Positions 22,509 through 29,901 of a stretch of 34,179 bases of DNA are shown here, piece after piece. The position numbers and the translations under genes were made by a program. Position 1 is the first letter of the stretch, and every line of letters begins with the position of its first letter. The notes under the pieces are model-generated. The model was not told where the DNA came from and made no database searches. It worked only from the letters and a program-made list of their open reading frames with translations. Source of the DNA: an uncultured Collinsella sp. (GTDB lineage Bacteria; Actinomycetota; Coriobacteriia; Coriobacteriales; Coriobacteriaceae); assembly GCA_902493835.1 (NCBI GenBank), contig CABURG010000003.1, positions 1-34,179 of the forward strand, written 5' to 3'.

Positions 22509-22592
22509 AATGAAATGCAAAGTTTTATACGCTTGATTATCGATGAAACGCAGAATTTTTAGAACCTAAAATCGGATGAAATGCAGAGATTT
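22509..22592 (-). repeat. Three direct repeats at 33-bp spacing upstream of the ATPase
   Basis: Plus-strand units are AATGAAATGCAAAGTTTT (22509), GATGAAACGCAGAATTTT (22542) and GATGAAATGCAGAGATTT (22575). Each is 18 bp and the starts are exactly 33 bp apart, close to three helical turns. They begin 24 bp upstream of the ATPase start, so they are likely operator sites, perhaps for the ATPase itself. Confidence 0.7.
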
Positions 22593-22631
22593 GAGATTAC
22601 AAGCACAATAGAAGGAACGCCACCGGCGGAC

Positions 22632-22658
22632 GTGACAAAGGGACTGTCCCTTTGTCAC
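22632..22658. repeat. GACAAAGGG palindrome, copy 4
   Basis: GTGACAAAGGGAC and GTCCCTTTGTCAC around one base. It is identical to copy 3. It sits 11 bp after the stop of the TIGR04076-like gene and upstream of the ATPase gene. Confidence 0.85.
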
Positions 22659-22669
22659 ATTGCGCTCGG

Positions 22670-22999
22670 TTACTCGTCGACGATCTCGGCGAGCCAGACG
22701 TTCAACGTATCGACCTCGGGGCAGCAGAACTTTGCCGTACCAGGCTCGTTGCCGGGCACGGTTCCGCCATAGCGCAAGATATCGATATAGGGAAAGCCCA
22801 CATGGCAGGCCATGGCGCACATCTTGCCGCGATCTCGGTCGAAGTAAAAAACGTCGCCCGGCTTGTGCCCGTGATGGCAGCGGCATGTGCCCAACTGGTC
22901 CACGCAACTCACGCGGATACGTGGACGCTTTCCACGCGGCACGCCGAGCGGCTTGCCCCCGCCCGCAGGCCTGGCGCCGTTCTCGCCAGCGTTACTCAT
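22670..22999 (-). CDS. TIGR04076-like small protein
   Basis: The protein has 109 residues and its ATG (22999) overlaps the end of the pyridoxal kinase gene by 8 bp, implying translational coupling. It shows the pattern I associate with TIGR04076: a Cys-rich start (SCVDQLGTCRCHHGHKPGD), then VFYFDRD, GKMCAMACHVGFPYIDILRYGG, and a late FCCPEVDTLNVWLAEIVD. The first 30 residues are a Gly/Arg-rich extension of low complexity, so a later start is possible. Conserved Cys and His suggest metal binding. The function of the family is unknown. The overlap with the kinase gene suggests a shared role in cofactor or thiol metabolism, but this is inference. Confidence 0.8.
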   Translation of the reverse strand: MSNAGENGARPAGGGKPLGVPRGKRPRIRVSCVDQLGTCRCHHGHKPGDVFYFDRDRGKMCAMACHVGFPYIDILRYGGTVPGNEPGTAKFCCPEVDTLNVWLAEIVDE

Positions 23000-23816
23000 G
23001 GTCGATCACATCCAGGCAGGCCTCGATGGGCAGGCCGGCGGACTTGTCCTCTTGGTCGGCATTGCGCTCGATAAGCTCAGCCACCACGCGCATGGCATCG
23101 GACGTCGCGCGCTGCAGACTCCAACCTGCCATAACGCGGCCGACGAGCACCGCCGAGAACGTGTCGCCCGTGCCCGGGAAATAGACCGGAATGAGCTCAA
23201 AGGGAATCGTAAAGTACTCCCCCGCCACATGGTCGTAACCGATAACCGCGTTCGTGCCATTGACCACGGCGCTCGTAATGACCACCGACTTGGCACCCAG
23301 CTCGCGCACGGCGTCCACAAGGGCGCGGGCCTCGTCGGGCGTGATTTGCTCGGCGATAGGCGTATCGGTGAGCAGGCATGCCTCGGTATAGTTGGGCACC
23401 GCGTAGTCTGCGCACTCCAGCAGATGCCGCATAAGGCCAATCGTGGACTCGGGCACGCCCGCATAGAGCTTGCCGTTGTCGCCCATGATGGGGTCGACGA
23501 ACACCTTGGTACCCTTTTGCGCGCGACGGTGGCAGAAGTCCGAAATGATGCGCGTCTCTTCCTCGGTCACGATAAAGCCGGTAGAGATGGCGTCGAACTC
23601 AAAACCGAGCTCCTCCCAGATGGCGAGGCTCTGGCGCACGTACTCGGTGGTGTCGTGGATGTAGAACTTGGGATAGTTGAGCGTATCGGACACAAGTGCC
23701 GTCGGCAGGTTGTGGATGCGGTAGCCCATGTGCGACAGCACCGGCAACATGGCAGAAAGCGCGACCTTGCCGTAGCCGCACATATCGTTGATCAGCAGCA
23801 GCTGAGTGTTCTTCAT
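22992..23816 (-). CDS. Pyridoxal/pyridoxamine kinase (PdxK/PdxY family)
   Basis: The protein has 274 residues, starting at 23816 behind AAGGGGG. It phosphorylates vitamin B6 vitamers with ATP in the cytosol, giving PLP or its precursors. It is a ribokinase-fold enzyme of the PfkB/ThiD-like family. MKNTQLLLINDMCGYGKVAL at the start, DPIMGDNGKLY (108-118) and the anion hole with catalytic Asp GTGD (215-218) are all visible. It resembles the 'pyridoxamine kinase' group of gut Firmicutes and Actinobacteria more than E. coli PdxK. The downstream small Cys-rich gene overlaps its stop. No regulatory site was recognised beyond a possible TACACT -10 box near 23870. Confidence 0.88.
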   Translation of the reverse strand: MKNTQLLLINDMCGYGKVALSAMLPVLSHMGYRIHNLPTALVSDTLNYPKFYIHDTTEYVRQSLAIWEELGFEFDAISTGFIVTEEETRIISDFCHRRAQKGTKVFVDPIMGDNGKLYAGVPESTIGLMRHLLECADYAVPNYTEACLLTDTPIAEQITPDEARALVDAVRELGAKSVVITSAVVNGTNAVIGYDHVAGEYFTIPFELIPVYFPGTGDTFSAVLVGRVMAGWSLQRATSDAMRVVAELIERNADQEDKSAGLPIEACLDVIDHE

Positions 23817-23984
23817 GAGTGTCCCCCTTGGGTCGGGCGCGGCGCGACGGCGCCATAGTGCGAATAAGTGTAGCGCAGGGGGCGTTGCGAGCGGAGGCGA
23901 GCGGCGCGACGGGCAAATTGTTGCGGGAAGGTTACGGAAAATGATCCCTTTTCCTCCGTCTCCCACGGACCATTGGCACAAGAG

Positions 23985-24151
23985 CAATGCTGCAGATAGA
24001 GGATGGACAGCGAAAACGCTCCTAGGCGAGCAAGGTGGCGTGAAAGAGGAGGGCATAGGCCTTGTGGCCATGCCCGACGATTGAACGCCAGATTGCCGCT
24101 TAGGAACGTTTGCAGCGTCGAGCGGTTACGGCGTTTGGTAAAACGCCGTAA
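23985..24151 (-). repeat. Structured intergenic repeat, copy C
   Basis: This copy matches copy A block for block over about 165 bp. Hairpin 1 (24126-24151) has stem TTACGGCGTTT/AAACGCCGTAA with the same GGTA loop as A, though the stem pairs differ. Hairpin 2 (24051-24075) is GGGCAT..ATGCCC. CAATCTGGCGTTCAA, TTTCACGCCACCTTG and CGCTGTCCATCCTCTATCTGC are also shared. Unlike A and B it does not follow a gene end: it fills the 437-bp gap between the pyridoxal kinase and MarR genes. Nothing else was recognised in that gap apart from promoters and the MarR operator. Confidence 0.7.
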
Positions 24152-24196
24152 CTTAATAAGTTTGGTACCTTGACATTCATTTCTCATGCTCCTAGA

Positions 24197-24232
24197 TTAG
24201 TTAGGCACAAAACAATTCCACTACCTAACTAA
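24197..24232 (+). promoter_or_regulatory. Inverted repeat, likely MarR operator
   Basis: TTAGTTAGG and CCTAACTAA are perfect 9-bp inverted arms 18 bp apart, ending 22 bp before the MarR start. Such a palindrome next to a MarR gene is a likely autoregulatory binding site covering the promoter of the regulator-exporter operon. Confidence 0.6.
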
Positions 24233-24253
24233 AGAAAGGAGCGAGGCTTAGAT

Positions 24254-24757
24254 ATGTGTGTTGAACCACTCGTCTATCCGCACGAACCCGGCGGCGACCC
24301 GTCACAGCCGGCTGATGTACCCAAAGCGGTTAGCTCGGAAGACAAGCTTGCCAAGCGCATCCTCAATAACCTGGGCTTTTGCGGCCATTACATGCACTTT
24401 CATGGTGGTGGCGTATCCGGCAAGGCGCCCATTATCTGTCTGCTGGCCAAACAGCCCGGCGGCGAGATGTCGCAGCAGGAACTCGGCATGCACTTTGACC
24501 TCAAGCCGGGGTCGCTTTCCGAGATCCTGTCCAAGCTCGAGCTCAACGGCCTCATCGAGCGCAGCCGTAACCCCAAGGATCGACGGCAACTCACCATTCG
24601 CCTGACCGAAACCGGCCGGGAAAATGCCCGCATCGACCAAGCGGCCCGCATTCGCTTTAGAGAGCAGGCCTTTAGCGCGCTCACCCACGACGAGCGCGAG
24701 GACCTCGCCGAAATGCTCGATAAAATCCGCGTAACCTGGGAGGAACTGGATGATTAA
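24254..24757 (+). CDS. MarR family transcriptional regulator
   Basis: The protein has 167 residues. Residues about 35-140 form a winged helix: MSQQELGMHFDLKPGSLSEILSKLE is the recognition region and RNPKDRRQLTIRLTETGR is the wing, both typical of MarR. The N-terminal 30 residues are a Pro/Asp-rich extra. The start at 24254 is preceded by AAAGGAG at a rather long distance. Its last 8 bp overlap the first ABC exporter gene (ATGATTAA), so the three genes are one operon and the regulator probably senses a compound pumped out by the exporter. A palindrome just upstream is the likely operator. Confidence 0.92.
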   Translation: MCVEPLVYPHEPGGDPSQPADVPKAVSSEDKLAKRILNNLGFCGHYMHFHGGGVSGKAPIICLLAKQPGGEMSQQELGMHFDLKPGSLSEILSKLELNGLIERSRNPKDRRQLTIRLTETGRENARIDQAARIRFREQAFSALTHDEREDLAEMLDKIRVTWEELDD

Positions 24758-26564
24758 AACCCTCATGGGAAGCATCCGCGACTATATGAAGGTCACCGTT
24801 GCCACGCCATTGCTCGTGCTTGGCGAGGTGCTCTGCGAGATGCTGATTCCATTTATCACCGCCAACCTGATCGATGCCATCAAAGACGGCGCCACCGTAG
24901 CCGAGATGCTTCCCACCGCGGGCTTTTTGGTGCTCATCGCGCTGACGTCGCTTGCTTTTGGCGCCGCTGCCGGCGTCACCTGCAGCCATGCGAGTTGCGG
25001 CTTCGCTAAGAACCTGCGTCACGACCTGTTCTACAAGATCCAAACGTTCAGCTTTGCCAACATCGATGAGTTCTCGAGCTCCTCGCTCGTCACGCGCCTG
25101 ACCACCGATATCAACAACGTGCAGCAGGCCTTTATGATGATCATCCGTATCGCCGTGCGCGCGCCGCTGGTATTGATCTTCGCCTTTACCATGGCATTTA
25201 TCATGGGCGGCAGCGTCGCCATGGTCTACCTGGTCATCATTCCACTGCTGGGCTTTGGGCTGTTCTTTATCATCTTTAAGGTGCGCCCCATCTTCTCGCG
25301 CGTGTTCCACAAGTACGACGCCCTTAACGAGTCCGTCGAGGAAAACGTCACCGGCATGCGCGTAGTTAAGAGCTATGTGCGCGAAGACTTTGAGAAGGAG
25401 AAGTTCGCGACCGCTGCGCGCGACGTCCAGATGGACTTCACCCGCGCCGAAAAGCTGCTCGCCTTCAATAACCCCATGATGAACATCTGCGTCAACGGCG
25501 CGTTTGTCGTCATCATCTACCTGGGCTCCAAGCTCATCATCACGAGCCAGGGCACGCTGTTCGACGTGGGCCAGCTCTCCTCGATCTTTACCTATGGCTT
25601 CCAAATCCTCATGAGTCTGATGCAGCTGTCGATGATCTTTGTCATGGTGACCATGGCCGACGAATCGGCGCACCGCATCACCGAGGTGCTGGCCGCCGAG
25701 CCCACGATCGCCGATCCCGCCGAGCCCGTGCTCGAGGTCGCCGATGGCTCCATCGACTTTGACCACGTGAGCTTTAAGTATTCCGCGCATGCGAAACGCC
25801 AGGCACTCGACAATATCGACCTGCACATTAAGAGCGGCGAGACCATCGGCATCATCGGCGGCACCGGCTCGGCCAAGTCCACGCTCGTAAACCTCATCGC
25901 CCGTCTGTACGACACCACCGAAGGTACCGTGCACGTGGGCGGCGTGGATGTGCGCGACTACGACTTGGACGCTCTGCGTCACCAAGTGGCCATGGTGCTG
26001 CAGAAAAACGTGCTGTTTAGCGGCACCATTGCCGAGAACCTGCGCTGGGGCGACCCGAACGCCACCGACGAGGAAGTCCGCGAGGCGGCACATCTGGCCT
26101 GCGCCGACGAGTTTGTCGACGGCTTCCCCAAGGGCTACGACACCTGGATCGAGCAGGGCGGCTCCAATGTCTCGGGCGGTCAGAAGCAGCGCCTGTGCAT
26201 TGCGCGTGCCCTGCTGCGTCGCCCCAAGATCTTGATCCTGGACGACTCCACGAGCGCCGTCGACACCAAGACCGACGCCAAGATTCGCGCAGGGCTGGCA
26301 AGCTATCTGCCCAACACGACCAAGCTCATCATCGCCCAGCGCATTAGCTCCGTGCAGGATGCAGACCGCATCATCGTCATGGAGGGCGGCCGCATCGCGC
26401 AGATCGGCAACCACGATGAGCTGCTCGAGACGAGCGAGATCTACCGCGAGACCTTTACCTCGCAGAACAAGATGTCTGCCGAGGGCGAAGAGGCCGTCGA
26501 AGCCGACACCGAGGCATCCGCAACACAGGCTCAGACCCAGGAAGGAGGCGAGGCACATGAGTAA
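24750..26564 (+). CDS. Heterodimeric ABC exporter, degenerate-site subunit
   Basis: The protein has 604 residues: a six-helix transmembrane domain (1-320) fused to an ATPase domain (330-580), in the cell membrane. Walker A is GGTGSAKS (370-377), with Ala in place of the usual third Gly. The signature is VSGGQ (474-478). Walker B ends LDDS with Asp499 where the catalytic Glu should be. The missing Glu is the hallmark of the non-hydrolysing site of heterodimeric exporters such as TM287/288. The partner at 26557 has the Glu, and the genes overlap by 8 bp. A charged tail (about 570-604) is poorly conserved. Drug or lipid export is likely, under MarR control. Confidence 0.93.
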   Translation: MIKTLMGSIRDYMKVTVATPLLVLGEVLCEMLIPFITANLIDAIKDGATVAEMLPTAGFLVLIALTSLAFGAAAGVTCSHASCGFAKNLRHDLFYKIQTFSFANIDEFSSSSLVTRLTTDINNVQQAFMMIIRIAVRAPLVLIFAFTMAFIMGGSVAMVYLVIIPLLGFGLFFIIFKVRPIFSRVFHKYDALNESVEENVTGMRVVKSYVREDFEKEKFATAARDVQMDFTRAEKLLAFNNPMMNICVNGAFVVIIYLGSKLIITSQGTLFDVGQLSSIFTYGFQILMSLMQLSMIFVMVTMADESAHRITEVLAAEPTIADPAEPVLEVADGSIDFDHVSFKYSAHAKRQALDNIDLHIKSGETIGIIGGTGSAKSTLVNLIARLYDTTEGTVHVGGVDVRDYDLDALRHQVAMVLQKNVLFSGTIAENLRWGDPNATDEEVREAAHLACADEFVDGFPKGYDTWIEQGGSNVSGGQKQRLCIARALLRRPKILILDDSTSAVDTKTDAKIRAGLASYLPNTTKLIIAQRISSVQDADRIIVMEGGRIAQIGNHDELLETSEIYRETFTSQNKMSAEGEEAVEADTEASATQAQTQEGGEAHE

Positions 26565-28476
26565 GGCAACGACCGCCGAGCGCGCGCTCAACCGCAAGGG
26601 TGGCACCATGTCGCGCCTCATCAAGACGCTCTTTGGCTTCTACCCCGTGCTTTTGCCCCTCGTCGTCGTCGGCGTGGTGCTCTGCGCCATCATCAACTCC
26701 ATCGGCGCGACCTTCCTTCAGAGCGCCCTGCAGATTATTAGCGAATCGTGGCAGTCGGGCGATTGGGAAGCCGCACAGCCCAAGATCGCACAGCTCGTGA
26801 CCACCCTCGCCTGCATCTACGGCGTCGGCATCCTGTCCTCGCTGTTCTGGAACCGCGCCATGGCCATCGTCACGCAGGGCTCGCTCGAGAAGCTGCGCGA
26901 GAAGATGTTCAACCGCATGCAGGACCTGCCGATTCGCTACTTCGACACGCACCAGCGCGGCGACATCATGAGCCACTACACCAACGACATCGACACGCTG
27001 CGCCAGATGATCAGCCAGTCGCTGCCCAACCTGCTCATGACGACCATCGTCATCGTCACGGTGTTCTTTATCATGCTGTACTACAGCGTTTGGATGTGCC
27101 TGGTCATTGTGGCAGGCGTCGCCTTTATGACCTTTATGACCAAGCTGCTCGGCTCCAACTCCGCGCGTTTCTTTATTGCGCAGCAGACTGAGCTCGGCGT
27201 GGTCGAAGGCCATATCGAGGAAGTCATGAACGGCCAGAAGGTCGTCAAGGCATTCTGCCACGAGTCTGCCGCCGAGGCCGATTTTGACGAGCGCAACGAA
27301 AAGCTCTTCGAGGTCTCGCAAAAGGCCAACATGTACGCCAACATCCTCATGCCCATCCTTATGAACCTGGGCAACCTGCTCTACGTGCTGGTCGCACTGG
27401 CAGGCGGCATTTTCCTGGCGCTGGGCGTGCCCAACCTGAGCATCTCGGGCATGGCACTGTCCATCGCCGTCGTGGTGCCGTTCCTCAACATGACCAAGCA
27501 GTTCTGCGGACAGATCGGCCAGATCTCGCAGCAGATCAACGCCGTGGTCATGGGCCTCGCCGGCGCCGACCGTATCTTTGAGCTCATCGACGAGGAGCCC
27601 GAAGCCGACGAAGGCTATGCGACGCTCGTCAACGCTCAGGTGAACCCCGACACCTGGCAGCTCGAGGAGGCCGACCACCACACCGGCATGTGGGCGTGGA
27701 AACATCCGCACCGCGCAACCGGCGAGATCGAGTACGTGCCGCTGCGCGGCGACCTGGTCATGGACAACGTCGACTTTGGCTACACGCCCGACCACGAGGT
27801 GTTGCACGGCGTGTCCGTGTTTGCCAAGCCGGGCCAGAAGGTCGCGTTTGTCGGCGCCACCGGTGCCGGTAAGACGACCATCACCAACCTCATCAACCGC
27901 TTCTATGACATCGCCGACGGCAAGATCCGCTACGACGGCATCAACGTCAACAAGATCCGCAAGGCCGACCTGCGCCGCTCGCTGGGCGTCGTGCTACAGG
28001 ACGTGAACCTGTTCACCGGCACTGTGATGGATAACATCCGCTACGGCAACCTGGACGCTACCGACGAGGAGTGCATCGCGGCGGCCAAGCTCGCGGGCGC
28101 GGACGACTTTATCACCCGCCTGCCCGACGGCTACGACACCATGCTCACCGGCAACGGCGCACAGCTGTCGCAGGGCCAGCGCCAGCTGATCTCGATCGCA
28201 CGCGCCGCCGTCGCCGATCCGCCGGCGATGATTCTGGACGAGGCCACGTCGAGCATCGACACCCGCACCGAGGCCATCGTGCAGGCGGGCATGGACAAGC
28301 TCATGGAGGGCCGCACGACGTTTGTCATCGCGCACCGCCTGTCCACCGTGCGCAACTCCGACGCAATCATCTGTCTGGACCACGGCCGCATCATCGAGCG
28401 CGGCAATCACGACGAGCTGATCGCCAAGCGCGGATACTACTATCAGCTCTATACCGGAGCGTTTGAGCTCGAGTAG
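26557..28476 (+). CDS. Heterodimeric ABC exporter, catalytic-site subunit
   Basis: The protein has 639 residues, starting at the ATG at 26557 that overlaps the preceding gene; GGAGGCG serves as ribosome site. It has a six-helix domain (about 25-340) and an ATPase domain (about 395-630). Walker A is GATGAGKT (433-440), the signature LSQGQ (537-541) differs from LSGGQ as is usual in this subunit, and Walker B MILDEATSS keeps catalytic E562. Between helix 6 and the ATPase is an insertion of about 45 residues (about 350-395) with many His and Trp. It pairs with the subunit at 24750 to pump an unknown compound out. A strong terminator lies downstream. Confidence 0.94.
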   Translation: MSKATTAERALNRKGGTMSRLIKTLFGFYPVLLPLVVVGVVLCAIINSIGATFLQSALQIISESWQSGDWEAAQPKIAQLVTTLACIYGVGILSSLFWNRAMAIVTQGSLEKLREKMFNRMQDLPIRYFDTHQRGDIMSHYTNDIDTLRQMISQSLPNLLMTTIVIVTVFFIMLYYSVWMCLVIVAGVAFMTFMTKLLGSNSARFFIAQQTELGVVEGHIEEVMNGQKVVKAFCHESAAEADFDERNEKLFEVSQKANMYANILMPILMNLGNLLYVLVALAGGIFLALGVPNLSISGMALSIAVVVPFLNMTKQFCGQIGQISQQINAVVMGLAGADRIFELIDEEPEADEGYATLVNAQVNPDTWQLEEADHHTGMWAWKHPHRATGEIEYVPLRGDLVMDNVDFGYTPDHEVLHGVSVFAKPGQKVAFVGATGAGKTTITNLINRFYDIADGKIRYDGINVNKIRKADLRRSLGVVLQDVNLFTGTVMDNIRYGNLDATDEECIAAAKLAGADDFITRLPDGYDTMLTGNGAQLSQGQRQLISIARAAVADPPAMILDEATSSIDTRTEAIVQAGMDKLMEGRTTFVIAHRLSTVRNSDAIICLDHGRIIERGNHDELIAKRGYYYQLYTGAFELE

Positions 28477-28491
28477 GTAGGTTTGTTCCAC

Positions 28492-28597
28492 GGAGGTCTC
28501 CCAGGCGGGCCGGGGTGTAACCTCCGTGCTCAAACATTCTCGCTTCGCTGCGAAACTGCGCGCGGAAGTTACACCCCGGCCCGCCTGGGAGACCTCC
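28492..28597. repeat. 30-bp-arm inverted repeat after the exporter operon
   Basis: The arms 28492-28521 (beginning GGAGGTCTCCCAGGCGGGCC) and 28568-28597 are perfect 30-bp complements, extendable with one mismatch, around a 46-base centre that holds TCGCttcgctGCGA. It starts 16 bp beyond the exporter stop. It is very G+C rich and not followed by a T-run, so a simple terminator role is unlikely. Confidence 0.85.
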
Positions 28598-28639
28598 TGC
28601 GCGCAATCAACCCGTCATTAAAACAGAATAAAAGTTGGT

Positions 28640-28674
28640 GAGGCCCTGGCCAGTTGGCCAGGGCCTCGTTTTGT
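28640..28674 (+). terminator. Intrinsic terminator of the exporter operon
   Basis: GAGGCCCTGGCCA and TGGCCAGGGCCTC, with a 2-base gap at the centre, are followed by GTTTTGT. A strong classical terminator. Confidence 0.88.
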
Positions 28675-28677
28675 AAG

Positions 28678-28755
28678 GATGATTTTTCTGGGACGGGGAT
28701 TTAATAATCATTCGGTACACAATGATTATTAAATCCCCGTCCCAGAAAAATCATC
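28678..28755. repeat. 35-bp-arm inverted repeat (TTTTTCTGGGACGGGG family)
   Basis: The arms 28678-28712 and 28721-28755 are perfect complements over 35 bp with an 8-base loop. They begin GATGATTTTTCTGGGACGGG. A third partial copy (GAGCCCCGTCCCAGG) lies at 28772-28786, near the end of the LysR gene, and a related string GACGATTTTTCTGAGACGGG is at 33344. With the repeat at 28492 and the terminator this fills the 314-bp gap; no gene was found in it. Confidence 0.88.
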
Positions 28756-28790
28756 TTCGAAGTAGCTAAAAGAGCCCCGTCCCAGGTGAG

Positions 28791-29669
28791 CTAGGTGAGA
28801 AGCTGGGCCATGGCGTTGACGAATTTTTGGACTTGGAGGGTGGGCTCGAGCGGGTAGTGCAGAAAGACCGGCACCTCGCGGCCGCACAGGAACGGCACGC
28901 CCACAAAGGCTGGGTGCACCCCCGACCACGCTCCGCAGGTGAGCACCGCGTCGCCCTTTTCCTCCGCCTCGTTAAAGAGCGCAAAGTCAAAGCTGTCCAC
29001 GTCGATCACGTCTACGCCGCCGTCGGCCAACAGATCGATACGCAGGCTGTCCATAGCGTCGTTGCCGTGGCGGAGCACGCGCAGACGCATACCCTCCAAG
29101 TCGGCGACCGTAATGCGATTCTTGCGCGCCAGCGGGCTCGTGCGCGGCAGGTCGATATAAAACGGCACGTTGACAATGCGGAGCTTTTGGCAGGCGTCAC
29201 CCCAGCGCGGGGTCGAAAAACTCGACTGCACCACATCGACCTCACGACCGAGGCTGCGCATGACGGTCTCGCGCTCGTCATAGAGGTCGCTTACCGGCAC
29301 GATCTCAAATCGCAGCGACGGTTCCAGCTCGTGTACGCCCGACCACATCGACAGCGTTTGGCGCCCCGGGCACATCATCGACACACCCAGACGCACGGCA
29401 CCGCCATCGCCCGCCGCGCGTCGGGCGCGGCGCAGCGCGTCCTCGGACTGCCGCATGATCGAGCGCGCGTCGTCCACCAGCAGAGCGCCCGCCGGCGTCA
29501 CCTTAACACCCGAATGCGAGCGCTCGAACAACGTGATGCCAAACTCGGCCTCGAAACCCGACACCTGTTTGACGAGCGCCGGGGTCGACACGCGCAATTT
29601 TGCCGCCGCACGTGAGAAGCTTCCCAGCTCCGCGGCGGCCGATATGGCCTCGAGTCGTCGATCGTACAC
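28791..29669 (-). CDS. LysR family transcriptional regulator
   Basis: The GTG at 29669 follows GGGAG at a good distance and gives MYDRRLEAISAAAELGSFSR, the normal LysR beginning. An ATG 11 codons upstream (29702) has no ribosome site. With 292 residues the length fits the family. The helix-turn-helix is SFSRAAAKLRVSTPALVKQVSGFE; the effector-binding domain follows from about residue 85. It is divergent from the SDR-MFS-Gfo/Idh operon, so it is its likely activator, responding to the substrate or an intermediate. Its effector cannot be predicted. The intergenic region contains a strong promoter toward the operon. Confidence 0.9.
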   Translation of the reverse strand: MYDRRLEAISAAAELGSFSRAAAKLRVSTPALVKQVSGFEAEFGITLFERSHSGVKVTPAGALLVDDARSIMRQSEDALRRARRAAGDGGAVRLGVSMMCPGRQTLSMWSGVHELEPSLRFEIVPVSDLYDERETVMRSLGREVDVVQSSFSTPRWGDACQKLRIVNVPFYIDLPRTSPLARKNRITVADLEGMRLRVLRHGNDAMDSLRIDLLADGGVDVIDVDSFDFALFNEAEEKGDAVLTCGAWSGVHPAFVGVPFLCGREVPVFLHYPLEPTLQVQKFVNAMAQLLT

Positions 29670-29741
29670 GTCAATCTCCCGTTTTCGCGCCTGTGAACGC
29701 ATGGCGCCACAGGGGGTCGTTTTGGCAGGTCACGCGCTCGA

Positions 29742-29770
29742 TTGAGAAAAACTGCATCGCACAGTATAAA
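29742..29770 (+). promoter_or_regulatory. Promoter of the SDR operon
   Basis: TTGAGA (29742-29747), a 17-bp spacer and TATAAA (29765-29770) are a near-consensus sigma-70-type promoter pointing to the SDR gene at 29902, with about 125 bases of leader. It would also be reachable by LysR bound in the divergent region. Confidence 0.65.
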
Positions 29771-29848
29771 CCTACGGTTAACGCCATTCTAACAAATATG
29801 CAATTCACCTGCGCAAATGCAAAGCATACGATAACCAGCGAAAACCAC

Positions 29849-29875
29849 GTGGGTCGGTTAATGGGAGCGACCCAC
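29849..29875 (+). promoter_or_regulatory. Leader hairpin upstream of the SDR gene
   Basis: GTGGGTCG (29849-29856) and CGACCCAC (29868-29875) form a perfect 8-bp stem with an 11-base loop in the predicted leader, ending 26 bases before the start and just ahead of the GAAGGGAAG ribosome site. It may affect mRNA stability or initiation, or be a DNA operator. Confidence 0.45.
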
Positions 29876-29901
29876 CGGGAGGCACAAGAAGGGAAGTTCC
29901 T

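Noticed and set aside
22509..22592. A short CRISPR-like array.
   Set aside because: The repeats are only 18 bp and imperfect, there are just three, the spacers are 15 bp and no cas genes are near. A promoter operator is more likely.
22566..22907. A 113-codon minus-strand frame overlapping the TIGR04076-like gene.
   Set aside because: It is out of frame with the recognisable protein, contains the palindrome and is Arg-rich.
26359..26556. An N-terminal extension of the second ABC subunit.
   Set aside because: It overlaps the ATPase end of the first subunit in another frame and has Arg/Ser-rich shadow composition.
24681..26624. A 647-codon minus-strand frame opposite the first ABC exporter gene.
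   Set aside because: It has no domain pattern and its composition is that of an antisense shadow; the plus-strand ABC protein has all motifs.
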